64,000 nucleotides of DNA from Prostheceraeus crozeri (lineage: Eukaryota; Platyhelminthes; Polycladida; Euryleptidae), in the NCBI GenBank assembly GCA_907163375.1, contig CAJQUW010011532.1:868001-932000 (forward strand). Direction: 5' to 3'. The position numbers were made by a program, and so were the translations under genes. This document shows positions 33,779 to 45,790 of this stretch, in pieces (position 1 is the stretch's first letter; each line of letters starts with the position of its first letter). The notes beneath the pieces are model-generated. The model ran no database searches and was not told the DNA's origin. It saw only the letters and a list, made by a program, of their open reading frames with translations.

Positions 33779-36700
33779 GCTACGTTCACACATGAGAGAA
33801 GAACCTGAGAGTTGACCTCAAATCAAACCTGAGACCAACCCGTTCACACTTGAGAGACAGATCTCAGGAAAAAAGCTGCCCCTCATTTTCTTGAGCCTCT
33901 CCTTCACTGAACTATCGACGCTGAGACTCGCTGAGACATGACCTGAGATCTGCTGAGACCTAGGTCTCAGTCCTGTTCACACTATCGACATCAGGTCGCA
34001 GATAAATTGAAAAATGTTTCTATTAATACCCTTTTGTTGCGCTAACTCTCAGGTTCCGTTCAGACTATGTGAGAGCTTGCTGAGACTCATGATTCATTTT
34101 GTCATAAATCGTCATGAAGAATAGACGTGGGCAAGCCGCTGAAAGCCTATAGGTATTCGTAAAATACTCCACGTAAACAGGTCATCAACTCGTTTACGTA
34201 GGTTGTTTAATGCATTGCTATTTTAACATAATGAGTAATTTTGATGATTTTTACTTACCGTAAATACCCGCGTATAGGACCCATTTTTTTCTTAAAAAGT
34301 TGACCTAAAAACCCAGGTGCGTCTTATCCATGGATATTTTTATTATAAAAAATATGCATTGATCATAAAATCAAAAATTTATTATAAAAATTTCAAACTT
34401 ACAATATTTATCAATATGAGAAGTGCACTGTTGTTTTCTGACGCACAGAATTTGATTTTGAATTACGCGCAATACTGATGATCAATGTCGATCAATGAAC
34501 AATAAACCCATCCTTTCCACGATAGTCTACATAGGCTAGACAGACATCTGCTGACTGACAGGATGAGTGAGTCAGCAATCAGCACACACGACGATCATAG
34601 CGATTGAATGGAGTTCACCTTGATTGACTTATGGTCACCGCTTTTATAAAAATTAATGGAAATTTAGGACTAAAATTAGGATGCGTCCCATACACAGACA
34701 CATAGTTTTTCCATAGTTTTTAGGGTCAAATATCCACTGCGTCCTATACATGGTATTGTCCTACACGCGGGTATTTACGGTAATTGATTTCCTTTGAACT
34801 AAAATCTCAAATTATTTTTGAAGGCCTACTCATTTAGATTGGTTTATTTCGTCAAATTATTTCAGTACAAGTATGAAATGCTCATGAAAGTCATGAATGC
34901 TCGTCATGTATTTCTTTTCCCTAGGCTCTATGCCTCCTTCAAAATGTTCATCAATAGTAGATAGCCTACCACAAAAATAGCCTAAATTTTACATAGTCTA
35001 GAAGTTCTTCTAACTTCACTCTCTCGGGCGAATTCAGATCAGCTCTGTCATATTACTTTCTAACAACCTCTTTCAACCTCTCCATGTTGAGGAGAGGTAT
35101 AGTTTTACCACCTTGTAAAGCTACCAGGAGAAGGAATTCGTTCTTCCCGGCTGCAGCAATAATTGTTAATAACACTTGGATCGACTGACTTGACACTCTT
35201 GTTTCAACATTTTCTGATCATTGCATTTAATCTTACACTTGGACAACATTTAATTTTTATTAGACTGCTTCCGTGCACCAGTGCTAATTGTACTAATTTT
35301 GAAATGTCTTTGCCGTATATATATTTGCTCTTTATATATTTGTCTTTGTATGTACCTAAGATTTATGATTTCCATTTACTTTGCAAATATATAAATGTTT
35401 CTCTCTTTCTCTCATGAACTTAATGAATCTCATGTTTTTAATTTTCTACTTGGGGCCATGTACCTAGATGGTGAAATGACTCATCCTCTTCCTTCAAACT
35501 TTGATGAAAAAAGCTCTCGATTGAAGAGCTTATAAAATATACCTAAATAATAATCAGTTTCTAATGGTTTGCAAGGTTGGACCTTTGGTTTTGGGTCGTC
35601 CTTGGGTAAGTGATACAAAAAATGTTTTTTTCTATACAAAACTTGGGTCTGCTGCACTATTAATGCTGCATACACGACCTACACAAATGAAGTTACAAAA
35701 TTGATTTGAGGCTTGATAAGATCATAAAGTTCTGATTTTTTAATCAAAGTTTCACTCAATTCACAGAATATTTCAAAAATCAAATACTAGTGATGAATGG
35801 ATGTTTCACTTTGGGTTTGACAATGCCGCGAATTGAAAGTTCGTACATATTGCATCTGCTGCAAGCAATGTATTTTGTTGCACATTAAATTTTTACATAT
35901 TTCTTGTATCTTACATGGATATCTTCGCAGTTATCTTCACACCCTTAAACTTTCTGCAATAGCCGACATTTATCCAAAAATGAATTAATTCCAATTTCAT
36001 ATTCTAAACATGCTTAACCATGCACTGACTACGCAGATGCCATTTATCAAGTCTGTTTGTATTTCTGATTGATAAAATGAAAGCAATTGCTTTGTTATGA
36101 GCAATGTGCAGTTCAATCATAATTAAATCAAAAATCTTCAATTAGTCAGTATGTCAGTGTAGGTTAAAATAAAGGAAAGCTTTATAACGTGATACACGTA
36201 CTTAGCCTACTAATGACAGTTATTGCAATAAAAAATCGTTTCACACTAATACCGCATTTCTCATGGACCCAATTGGAATTTTGGCCTATAGAAGAATCTT
36301 CATGGCAGCACAAAACATAAAGAATTCACTTCGTTTACTTGATTCTACTCATTTATTGAAACTTGGACTTGGGTTTTGACCCAAATTTAGGGTATACCCA
36401 ATACAAGTTTTTGCCCAATCTTTAGTTTCAGCCTACTTGCGTATTTTTCCTTTGTAACTGATTTAACCGAGTATTGCTGGAATATTTTACTGAGTTATAA
36501 AACTCAGTTTACCGATTTAAACTTAACTTGGTTAATTTCCGGCAAACTCGGTTAAATGAGTTTCTTGAAAAACTGAATTGACAACACCGGTTTCATTCGG
36601 CATGCATGTGGGAATGAACTAACCAAAGAAATCCTAATTAAAAGATTCCTGCTTGTTGAAATTTTATGCGCGTCGTGATTCAACGCATTGACATTAAGTT

Positions 36701-37472
36701 AACTATTGCGTATCTTTACGAACATGTAGATGCAAGTCCGCTGCTTTTCATGTTTTTTCTACTACTGACTATTTAGTGTCCCGCTTTTGGAAGTAAAAAA
36801 ACATGGCCACCATAATATAGCTAAAAACTAATTTCATCAATCAAGTTAAAGTAGCCTGTACGGGCCTCATTATGTTTCTGTCTGATTCATCGTAAATTCA
36901 GATTTCTGAAAGAAGCAAAACTTGACAATATTTACAAGTATAATTAATATTGTAAATGTCATCAAAAGACTGAATTGACTTGTGCAACCAACAGAAACAC
37001 ATGAGCACAAAGTAATATTCCGCGTATATGTGTACAAAATAAATGAGCGTCGAATACACAATCCAGTTGGATGTTGATAACAAGGAAGTCTCAGAAAAGT
37101 TTAAACGCGTACAACTTTTGCTGAGACATGGTCGTTGTCTCAGTTGAAGGTCTCAGGGTTTTTCACACTTGAGACAAGGATCATGGAGTTTGTCTCACAG
37201 GCTTCTCTCAGAAACTTGAGAGAAGCTCGTCTCAGGACCGTTCACACTATCTCTCAGCAACCGTGGTGAGCCTCTCCCTGGTCGCCCCGCACAAACGACA
37301 ACGGATGAAGCTAGTGGGTCTCAGGCACGTCTCAGGACTGTTCAGACTACGTGGAGTTAGCCGCAGCATAATTTTGATTGACGTTTGAAATGGACGACGG
37401 AAACTGTAATCTTGCCGTTTGATTGGATGATTGCCTGAGTCTCAGGTCTCAGATCTCATGTGTGAACGTAGC
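33779..37472. mobile_element. Large non-coding inverted-repeat element with GTTCACAC and CTGAGAC motifs
   Basis: The left end GCTACGTTCACACATGAGA is repeated, inverted, at the right end (TCTCATGTGTGAACGTAGC). Both subterminal zones (33779-34090 and 37090-37470) are packed with variants of CTGAGAC, CTCAGG and GTTCACACT, in both directions. The 3.7 kb interior has no recognisable protein gene and contains a younger pogo MITE at 34258-34780. A target duplication could not be identified, so the superfamily is open. Confidence 0.72.
34258..34780. mobile_element. pogo/Tigger-type MITE
   Basis: Termini CCGTAAATACCCGCGTATAG and, inverted on the right, CCGTAAATACCCGCGTGTAG are flanked by TA (34256-34257 and 34781-34782). 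An inner zone repeats GGxTGCGTCCxATACA-like sequence. It has no gene. It lies inside the larger element 33779-37472. The CCGTA start is shared with the Tigger at 24106. Confidence 0.85.
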
Positions 37473-39460
37473 TTAAAATCAACAATATGCAAGCTTTTCA
37501 CAGCGTAATGTGCATAAGCTCAGAAATGTTTGTGTTATATTTCAATGCGTTATATATTTACCTCAAATCAATTAACAAAGTCTGAATTGCACAAATTGAA
37601 AGTCATTTATAAAAATGATGCTGATCTTGCTGCAGCTGCATATTTCAATTGTAGCAGTCGTTTCAAATAATGCGTGTATCTGAATTTGACGTATGCTGCA
37701 ATATGTCTAACTTAGCATAATATCACTCAAAATTTATGTTAAAAAAACGATTGGATATGGGGCCTATATGGGGAAATTTACAATTTATTCATTTGGCCTA
37801 TTCAGAAAATCAACCACCATGAGAGCATGAAATTACAGAGCATCTGACCAATGGCAGCTACAGTACAGTGTTTTCGCAATCTTTCTCATTTATTATATGT
37901 GCAGCAATTTATCGCAATGTACAGAGACTCTAGGGACATCGTCTAGTATAACCTATTCATTCATTTCATAAATAAGTCACCATGTGTGATCAGGTGTGCA
38001 GAATTAATTTTCTTGAAATTACACTTTGCTTGAGGCAAAGGATCTATCGTATGCGATCAATCTATCATGTTTATCACATCTACCGTATTATTCGTATCAG
38101 TGACCACATATAAACTCAAATTTGTGGTTGACGAGTTACATAGGTAAATCGAGATAAGTGAAGAAAAGAAAATGATGCCTATGAATTTAATAATTTACTG
38201 AGATTACTTTTCCTAAATGTTTTCAATAAAAAAGTCATAAAATGTTCAACTTTACCGCCTCGTTTAGAGCATATGGACCTATTTAAAAGGAGACTGCTGA
38301 GTGTAGCCTAGGATTCCTAAACTTTTCACTGATAATTAATTAATTAAGACATGTTAGGCACAGATTATAAGATGATAATCCCAAGTATATCGGAATGAAT
38401 AACATTCATATATATAAAAGATATAGGCGGATAAGTCTAACTTCATTCAAAATTATTATTATTACAACGTATTATTTTATGCAATAATGAAAATACACGT
38501 ATATTATCTGTGCTATACAATGTTCAAGACTGAATGATCGAACTTCAGCGAAAAGTTAATTTATTGATGATTGAAGATAGGTTTGGAATTAATTTATTGA
38601 GTTTGCGTCTCAGAAAGCATTAGTGAGAATTACATAAATGTTGCAATGCAACAAATTTTCTTTTCGAAAAGAAAAGCATTGGAAGATTCACGGTTGATAT
38701 CATTTCTCTTCGAATGCAAAATATTTTTTATCAAGTAGCCTGCAATGCGTCGCCATACAGCAAGAATCTATAACTGCATATTGCATGATTCACTAATCTG
38801 ATTCTCCATGGGATCTAGCAACATTGACATAGTTTGGTGCCTAAATGAGCAGCTGGAATGACCATCAATCAGCTTTTGTCCACTCTGTTCCCACAAACTT
38901 AAACAAGGCGAAAAGTCGGATTTCTATGGAAATATAATTCTAATTTGGATTAGATCCTGATAAATGATTATGTTTCTTGCGCTCGGATTGAAATCTCAAT
39001 GCCAACATCACCAGCGCATGTGCGTGAATCTGTTTCATCCTGAGCACAACTTGCATTCGAAATACTAAGTTTTGTTGACAATGGCGATTTTGCGCGGATG
39101 AATTTGATACTTCCTTTTCAACCTGAACGCAAGAAACATTGAAAAGCACAAGAAATTCTATTAACAACATGAAGTTCAAAGTTTCAAGTTGAAGCGAGAG
39201 TGCCGTTATAAAGGAAAATAATATAAAGAGAAATACAAAATATATAAAGAAAATAACTTGCAACGGACAATATGCGCTATTATTTTACTCCGCAGGCTGC
39301 AGGCCCTATTCATTTGCTCATAGGGCGCATGATTATGCAAGGTCATGACAGCAATGTAATTCGCACTCAGACATTACATACAGTACTCTGAAAAGTACGA
39401 TAATCTATCAGCACACTTTAGTATCAGCATGGATTTCATCTTGACACCACTGATTCCATT
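37473..39460. other. Stretch without supported gene
   Basis: A minus-strand frame at 38940-39263 begins with a very hydrophobic, signal-like segment, but its composition suggests AT-rich chance. Nothing else was seen. Confidence 0.4.
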
Positions 39461-39463
39461 GAC

Positions 39464-39540
39464 ACAGTCGCATGAGTGGTTGGTAGAGCACATATCTAGT
39501 TAACCTTGGTCGTAGGTTTGAATGCTACAATCCGCACATC
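39464..39540 (+). repeat. tRNA-like sequence (SINE head or tRNA pseudogene)
   Basis: GTGGTTGGTAGAGCAC looks like a D-arm with the A box, and GTAGGTTTGAATGCTAC (39512-39528) is a T-arm with the B box; its stem pairs except for one G-G. Spacing of the boxes fits a tRNA. The acceptor stem does not close well, so I favour a degraded tRNA or SINE head over a working tRNA. Confidence 0.45.
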
Positions 39541-40054
39541 TTTTGCATGGAAATTTGATCTATCGTTTATTTAATTTCATTCTGCTGTTAATCAGATATG
39601 TATATATAAACGTGGCTATTCCTATGATATGGAATGGCAGTTTTGAAGAGGTCATTCCTAGTGAATTTTGCGGTAATTTTGTGGTGGTACTTATTTCCTC
39701 TCAGATTTCAGAGTGCACATTACTAATGCGGTTGCTCTATTTCGAAAATACTCAGAGTTATGCCATTTGATGAAAATTATATTTCAAGCAGATTCTTATT
39801 TACAGAAGCACTACGAACTCGAGCATACCTCATCCTGGGCAGCCAAAGCCAGTCATAAAATTCTACCACCGTCGAAATTTGATCGAGTAATGACTCTGAT
39901 AGAAGCAAAAGATGCCATAAAGTCTTTATAACAAGCAATATTTATTATTTTTATCATTGACTTAGGAAATAATTTGCTTAATTTGTGTATATTTACATTT
40001 CTAGCCGCATTATTCTAATATAAACACTGACACTCACCATTCAAATGTTGCATC
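39541..40054. other. Stretch without supported gene
   Basis: Two short plus-strand frames (39522-39931) carry no known motif. Confidence 0.35.
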
Positions 40055-40522
40055 TCAGCACATGGGGCTTAGATATTCCATATTTCCACCTCCTCGATTT
40101 GCAGCCGCTGCTCTGGGACTTGAATTGTGAGAATCATTAAATCTGACGGAAGATCTGCCACCTGGGCCACCATTGGATCTACCACGAAATTGTGACATGG
40201 CAATAGTCATTGCTGCCACTTTTCCTGATTGTGGACCACGAACTGTATTATTGCCTGATCCACCCGCGGATCGCGGATTGTTAATATCCGGAGCAAGACG
40301 ATTTGATCTCTGGCGAGTCACTGTTAGCGAAACAATAGCAGATCGCCTTCCCTCGCGTTTTCGTTTACTGTACAAGCTGAATGATATAAGCAGCAGGATG
40401 ATGAAAATGACACCAATAAATACATGGATCAGCCAGATGAAATTATCACTTGGTCTCGGAGGCTTGATATCATCAGCATAACCGCCGTCAGTGGTATTGA
40501 TTGAGGAAGTCTTGGAAGACAT
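40055..40522 (-). CDS. Candidate single-pass membrane protein
   Basis: From the ATG at 40520-40522 the frame encodes 155 residues ending in TGA. Residues 1-27 are hydrophilic with a possible N-glycosylation site (NTT at 9-11). One clear transmembrane helix follows (about 29-51, IWLIHVFIGVIFIILLLISF), then a basic stop-transfer KRKREGRR. By the positive-inside rule the N-terminus would be outside and the roughly 95-residue tail cytosolic. The tail is rich in Arg, Gly, Asn and Ser, with GGPGGRSSVRF and AAANRGGGN. Its GC content and codon use differ from the AT-rich surroundings, which supports coding. I do not recognise the family. The frame is open a few codons further upstream, so it may instead be the last exon of a longer gene. 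Confidence 0.55.
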   Translation of the reverse strand: MSSKTSSINTTDGGYADDIKPPRPSDNFIWLIHVFIGVIFIILLLISFSLYSKRKREGRRSAIVSLTVTRQRSNRLAPDINNPRSAGGSGNNTVRGPQSGKVAAMTIAMSQFRGRSNGGPGGRSSVRFNDSHNSSPRAAAANRGGGNMEYLSPMC

Positions 40523-40540
40523 AAATCGTGTGAAGGTCAC

Positions 40541-43500
40541 TTGAGGGCTTTTGTATTAACACTGATAGCACGCAGAGTTCACTAGAATCAAGGATGTTTT
40601 ACTTGTCTTTCATGAAAGATTTTAAACCGTTTACAACGCAATTGATAGGATTTGCTGCTGATGTTAAGGAGTTGGGGGCAACTCATCACACCTTAAAGTG
40701 AATAAAAGACGCTGCACCATCTGATCTCTTTATATGATAATAGAATTTGTTTATTTAATATTCACACACATTGTTTTGAGCTCTGAGGATAGATCGCGAT
40801 CTGAATGGATATATTGGATGGAAGAGTTGTCCAATGAGAATCTAAAACAAGGATTATCATTGTTTGGAAACTATTGGTTCTTGGTTCGCAAAGATGATGA
40901 GAGTAAAATAATTTAATTTGATAAAAGCTTTTCAGTCTTACGCGCCCTCTTCAGTGACAGCAATAAGATATTAAATCGATAGGTAACCAACGCCTCGTGG
41001 CACAGCATTAAATCCATTTCTTGGTCGCTCAATATTTACTGAGACAATTTCTATTCCTACTTTCTCTGTTACATTTTTTGTCACATGCTACAGAGCAGGA
41101 GAAACGTCGCACATTCTTAGAGTAAATGAATTTTCTGCTTTTTTCTCAATGGATGTCCCAGAGATCAGATGGGCAGCTCAATTTTTTCGGTCGCATTTTA
41201 TTCTGAAAGTTCTGTTGATTATTCTTCCCTCTTGTGCAACAGTCATTTAGGTAAACTGATAACGACTTAATTGCTATTATCTAAAGTATAAATATATCCA
41301 AATCAATAGGGCATAGAATCTTCAGAATCTTCTTTCACGTGTTCAAACGTTGCTTCAGGCATTGATTCAACGAACTGAACTTCCTATAGGATTGGGATCA
41401 ATCTGAGTCGTCCAAATGTCCCTAAATACATAAATTAAACAAAATAATTATACAAAAAATTAATTCTTCAATTAGTACCTTTGTTGATGTCGATTACCTC
41501 TCTGGAACTATCGGTCACAAAGTTGAAGAAATTAAAAAATAAACGCTTTTTGGAAGACATTCTCATTAATAAAATTTCTCATCAGCTAAGCGAAGTGCTC
41601 TGCACTACAAATTTGGAGAAACTGTGAATGAGAAAAGAATTTCATCCGATACTAGGCCTTGTATTCAATTCGGCAGAACTGCGAAGTCTTGAGCAGGTTT
41701 CATTAATGTCAACTCAAAAATATTGAACTACGGTATATAGTGACAATTTTCAAGGATGCTTAACAGTCAGCTGTTTAGGCTAGCAACTTAACTCTCATTG
41801 TGTTTCAAACAAAATCAGAATATAAGAAAATTGCCTAAGAATATTAATCTTTGATTTTCAAAGTATTACTGACACGAACCTATCTCACGTTGCTGTATTG
41901 GACGAAGCAGGCCTACCAATGCTATCTGAAAACTTCATTTGTTAGTGTCTTTTAGCGCGTTTGACCTTTGTTAGACTTTCCTTATTTAGGCCCAAAATAA
42001 AATGTATTCAAATATCTGAGAAGAGTTTTTCATCTACTTGAATAAGAAAGACCTCGTACTCCTATGGAGACGGTGTCATTGGATTATTATTTAACTTCAT
42101 TGTTTTTATGATAAGATGCAAAATTGTGAATGGCATACAAGTCCTGCTTGCTTGTTAAACCAACTGCAAAAATTTTTTCCTTAGGATATCATGAAATGCT
42201 GATAATAGGTTATAGAAATATCATACAGTTCATCCCTGATATTTCTATATCAATTTTCGGTAATTTATTTGTCGATTCCACCTAGACGTAGATTCGAATC
42301 ACTCATACGAGCGTATGTGTCTTACCTTGCCATCAATACTCAATCCTCTTATCCCTAATGTTTTGATATCATTTGTAATTCTTTTATCTTTCTTTTAAAT
42401 TTCTACAGCTCATGATTAAGGTTCATCCATTCATTTTTGTTTTTTGGAACATTCCTCTCTAGGATTCGATAATTTTGATATACCCGACTTCTATAATGAG
42501 ATCTATATCAAGTCCTTTTCAATCCAGTTCAAAGAGAAGTCCGCAAGATCACGACTTATTTTTCGAAAACCTTTCAAGTCGTTCATATCTGCAATCATTC
42601 ATTTGCTACGATCATCGCTTTGTAACAATCCTCATTAATCCTCTTGAAAAATGATGTCGATGTAGGAAAGAGTGATAGAGGCCGGTATGAAAGATGCTAT
42701 TTCAAAAGAACAAGCGATCATCCCTTAAGTTAGTAAAAATGATAGATATGAACATTGAAGGAGGATGGATATGAGGGTGATTTTGTTTTCATAAGCCGGT
42801 CATAGGATAGCAGAGTTTGTTAGGGTAGTGTCCAACTCACTATCCCTCTAACAAATAGCCACACACATATTTTGACACCAAATATTTCTTGATAATTACG
42901 TGGTTGCAATTGCATGAATAATTGATAACTGTTGACAACTATATTTCGGTAGTAAATAGGGCAGTCTTCACCTAATGAGATATTGAAATGAAACAACACA
43001 ATAACCGTGGTCATCTATGATGGAAATGAATTATTCTGGCTTTTATTGAGATCAGCGCAAATTAGATATTTGGTCATCGGGTCAGTCTATTAGATCGACG
43101 GACAGCAAATCCGCACAGGCCTATACCCGATTTCGATATACGCAATTAGCCTGCTCGAATTTAGTGAATCGTGCATACGGGAAAGGGAGGGTGGACTTTA
43201 CTGAACATGCATTTGAATATTTGATGGTGAAGCTGAATACATGCAAAGAAGTCTCAAAGTTGTTGGACAGTTCTTTGACAATTTGAATTAGAAGTCCTTC
43301 ACCAAAGCACTCAATGCACCTTAAGAGCATGGCACGCTCAACCATCCAATATAGGGTGCTTGAAGCACATTTTTTAAATTACCTTTTTGTTCAAGTTTAT
43401 AAGATTTAATGCATTAAAACAATGCCTCAATATTACTAGTTACCTAAATAAGAGAGCAGAAATTCATAGAAAGGGATTTTCATCGGCAAACGGATGATGC

Positions 43501-43761
43501 ATGTATATCATGTATGGCAAACATATTAAATTAATTAATTAATAATTAAACGTTCAGAGTGCATGTCACTGTGACAAAAATTCAAATATTATTAATAGTA
43601 TGTAGCCTAAAGGCATTGATGTAACTTACTGAACTACAATTTTACATTTATCATGAAATCACATAACATATAGGCCTACTTGTACATGCGTAATGGGTAG
43701 ATCTACATGTAGGCCTTAAAATTCATAAAATTGGTAGGATATCGATAGTGAAATATATATA
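40541..43761. other. Stretch without recognisable gene
   Basis: More than 3 kb of AT-rich DNA. Short frames at 42444-42638, 42820-43014 and 43121-43345 show no known motif. Confidence 0.4.
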
Positions 43762-45185
43762 CTCTATGACATTAAAAACGATCCACTTGATCTAGAAAAT
43801 CTCAATGGAAGTGGACGACTTTTATTTCATACTGCACTGACCAGGATGTCTATGCATCAAATTTGTCATGCTAATATAAAGCAGCTGTCCATTGTCGATA
43901 TCTTTGGCATAGTTGATGCATTTCAAATTCGACCTTTTATCACTATCAAGCAATTCTTTCTGACTAAATTTTGAAGCAAAAATGTCGTAATCAGAGTTTG
44001 TAAAAGGAATGGCTGTTGGAATGCTACGATGTGGAAAGAGTCGTAGGTTTGTTGGACGGAAGTTGGGTGTGTCACACTCCACTGTGAGCAGGTGGTGGAG
44101 TCGATGGAACAATGATGGAAATGTTAAAAGAAGGAAAGGATCAGGGAGACCGAGATTGACAAACAATGCTACCGATAGGAAGTTGGTTATCTCAGCAAAG
44201 CGCAATCGCTTTAAGAGTGTTCCTCGACCGGCCATCAGCTGGAAAGCTGCAGCAGGAATTGCATGCAGTATACGAACAGCATATCGCCGTCTAGCAGAAG
44301 CGGGCCTGAGGTCATACCGACCTGCTGTATGAATTCCTCTAGGTAAGTAATGCGAGAATTTCACACGATGACATTGTTTCACTGCCAATTTTTTTCTCCG
44401 CAGGTCTCGAACACAAGCGAAAGCGTGTGGAATGGTGTGAGCAGCATCTGTCGTGGAGCACAGAGGAATGGCGTCAAGTGATGTGGACGGATGAATCCCG
44501 TTTCAACTTTGGATTTTCACGATGGTCGCATTAGAGTGCATCGAATGGTTGGTGAGAGGTATTCACCCTGCTGCATATCTGAGCATGACCGGTAACTGAG
44601 TATGACCGGTGGTGGTAGCGTGATGATCTGGGCCGGTATCTGGTACGGAGGTCGAACTGTCGCAGTCATTGTGAATGGGAACTTGAACGGAGAGCGATAT
44701 TTATCGAATATCATATCCCCAATCGTCATCCCAACGGTACATGAACTCATGCAACCTCATATTCCAGGATGACAACGCTCGACCACACAGAGCTCATTGT
44801 GTAACAACAGCGATAGTGAGATCTGGAATTCGCATCCTCCATTGGCCTTCACGCTCCCCCGACCTGTCTCCGATCGAACATGCTTCGGATGAACTTGGTC
44901 GGAAAGTGAGAGATGCATATGATCATCCGCCATCAACACTGACAGCTCTTTCAGAGAGACTCATCGATCAATGGTCATTGCTGGATCAGGAACGGCTTGA
45001 TCATCTTTGCGACTCGATGCCGATGAGACTTCAAAGCTGCATTTCAGTGCGGGGAGGACATACTCGGTACTAATGTCTCCCATTTATTCAAATATGATGT
45101 TTTATATAAAATGCTATCTTATAATTCATGAGTATGAGTGGAATAAAGTTCATATATTTGAGTGGAGCATTTTTATGTCAGGCAG
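43762..45185 (+). mobile_element. Tc1-type DNA transposon
   Basis: The left end CTCTATGACATTAAAAACG and the inverted right end CTGCCTGACATAAAAATG are matched and each is flanked by TA (43760-43761 and 45186-45187). The 1.4 kb length and single transposase gene fit Tc1. The gene is close to the family consensus but broken. Confidence 0.85.
43982..45073 (+). pseudogene. Tc1 transposase with a 61-bp intron, broken
   Basis: Exon 1 (43982-44342) encodes paired helix-turn-helix domains: FVGRKLGVSHSTVSRW, an AT-hook-like GSGRPR and ISWKAAAGIACSIRTAYRRL. A 61-base intron with GTAAGT and CAG borders (44343-44403) then interrupts the frame at the usual RPAVxIPL-xxHKRKRVEW junction. Exon 2 carries the DDE core: VMWTDESRFNF (first Asp), LIFQDDNARPHRAH (second Asp) and PDLSPIEHASDEL (Glu, with the usual Trp changed to Ser), and ends LQSCISVRGGHTRY. 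A stop follows the third codon, another precedes the intron (codon after RPAV), and frame changes occur near 44515-44600 and 44740-44770. The copy cannot make enzyme. Confidence 0.87.
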
Positions 45186-45589
45186 TATATATTATAATAT
45201 AACAACAGCATTACTTCAATTTCCCACCTTGAAAAATGAATTTTAATGAAGGCCCTTTTACCATTTAATAAGTGAGTTCAGATTCATTCTTTATTAATTT
45301 TTATATATACAAATGTATATAAAGATGATAATATATATGTTGAGTATGATAAATAATATTTATGAAATAAAAAAACACTCGAATCTGCCAGGAAAAACTG
45401 AATTAAACAGCTCAACCGGCTTCACTAGTTTACCAGCTGTTCAAGGGCTGTAAAGCCATTTTAGTAAAACCTTTAAACGACCGAATCATATGAAAAATAT
45501 ATTATAAATTCCGAGGCATACTGCTACAAATATCAATGAATACAAGATTTTGAAGTCGCTATTTGAATATAATCACTAAATATTAAGTT
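45186..45589. other. Stretch without recognisable gene
   Basis: Very AT-rich flank with no supported content. Confidence 0.4.
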
Positions 45590-45790
45590 CGAAAATAAAT
45601 TGGATTTAAATCTCATTGAAAAGTGGGAACGGACCAGAATAGCCGCCATTACAACCAATGTCAGGAATCGCCAGGTCAGTTAGCGTAGCTCACATGCCTC
45701 AAAATTGACAAAATTCCTTTTCTTAAATGCTTTGACATTATCTCCAAGTTAGTGTATCAGCTCTTCCAACAATCAATAAAAACTGCTTTT
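45590..45790. repeat. Third, diverged copy of the 12.6-kb dispersed repeat
   Basis: TGAAAAGTGGGAACGGACC and following sequence align with 12596-12720 over about 130 bases with many substitutions. It is in the same orientation as the tandem pair. Confidence 0.6.

Noticed and set aside
38940-39263. Possible secreted peptide with signal-like N-terminus
   Set aside because: The hydrophobic start comes from T-rich DNA, two overlapping frames look equally plausible and neither has a recognisable mature domain.
44517-44939. Minus-strand frames over the Tc1 element
   Set aside because: They are antisense shadows of the transposase.
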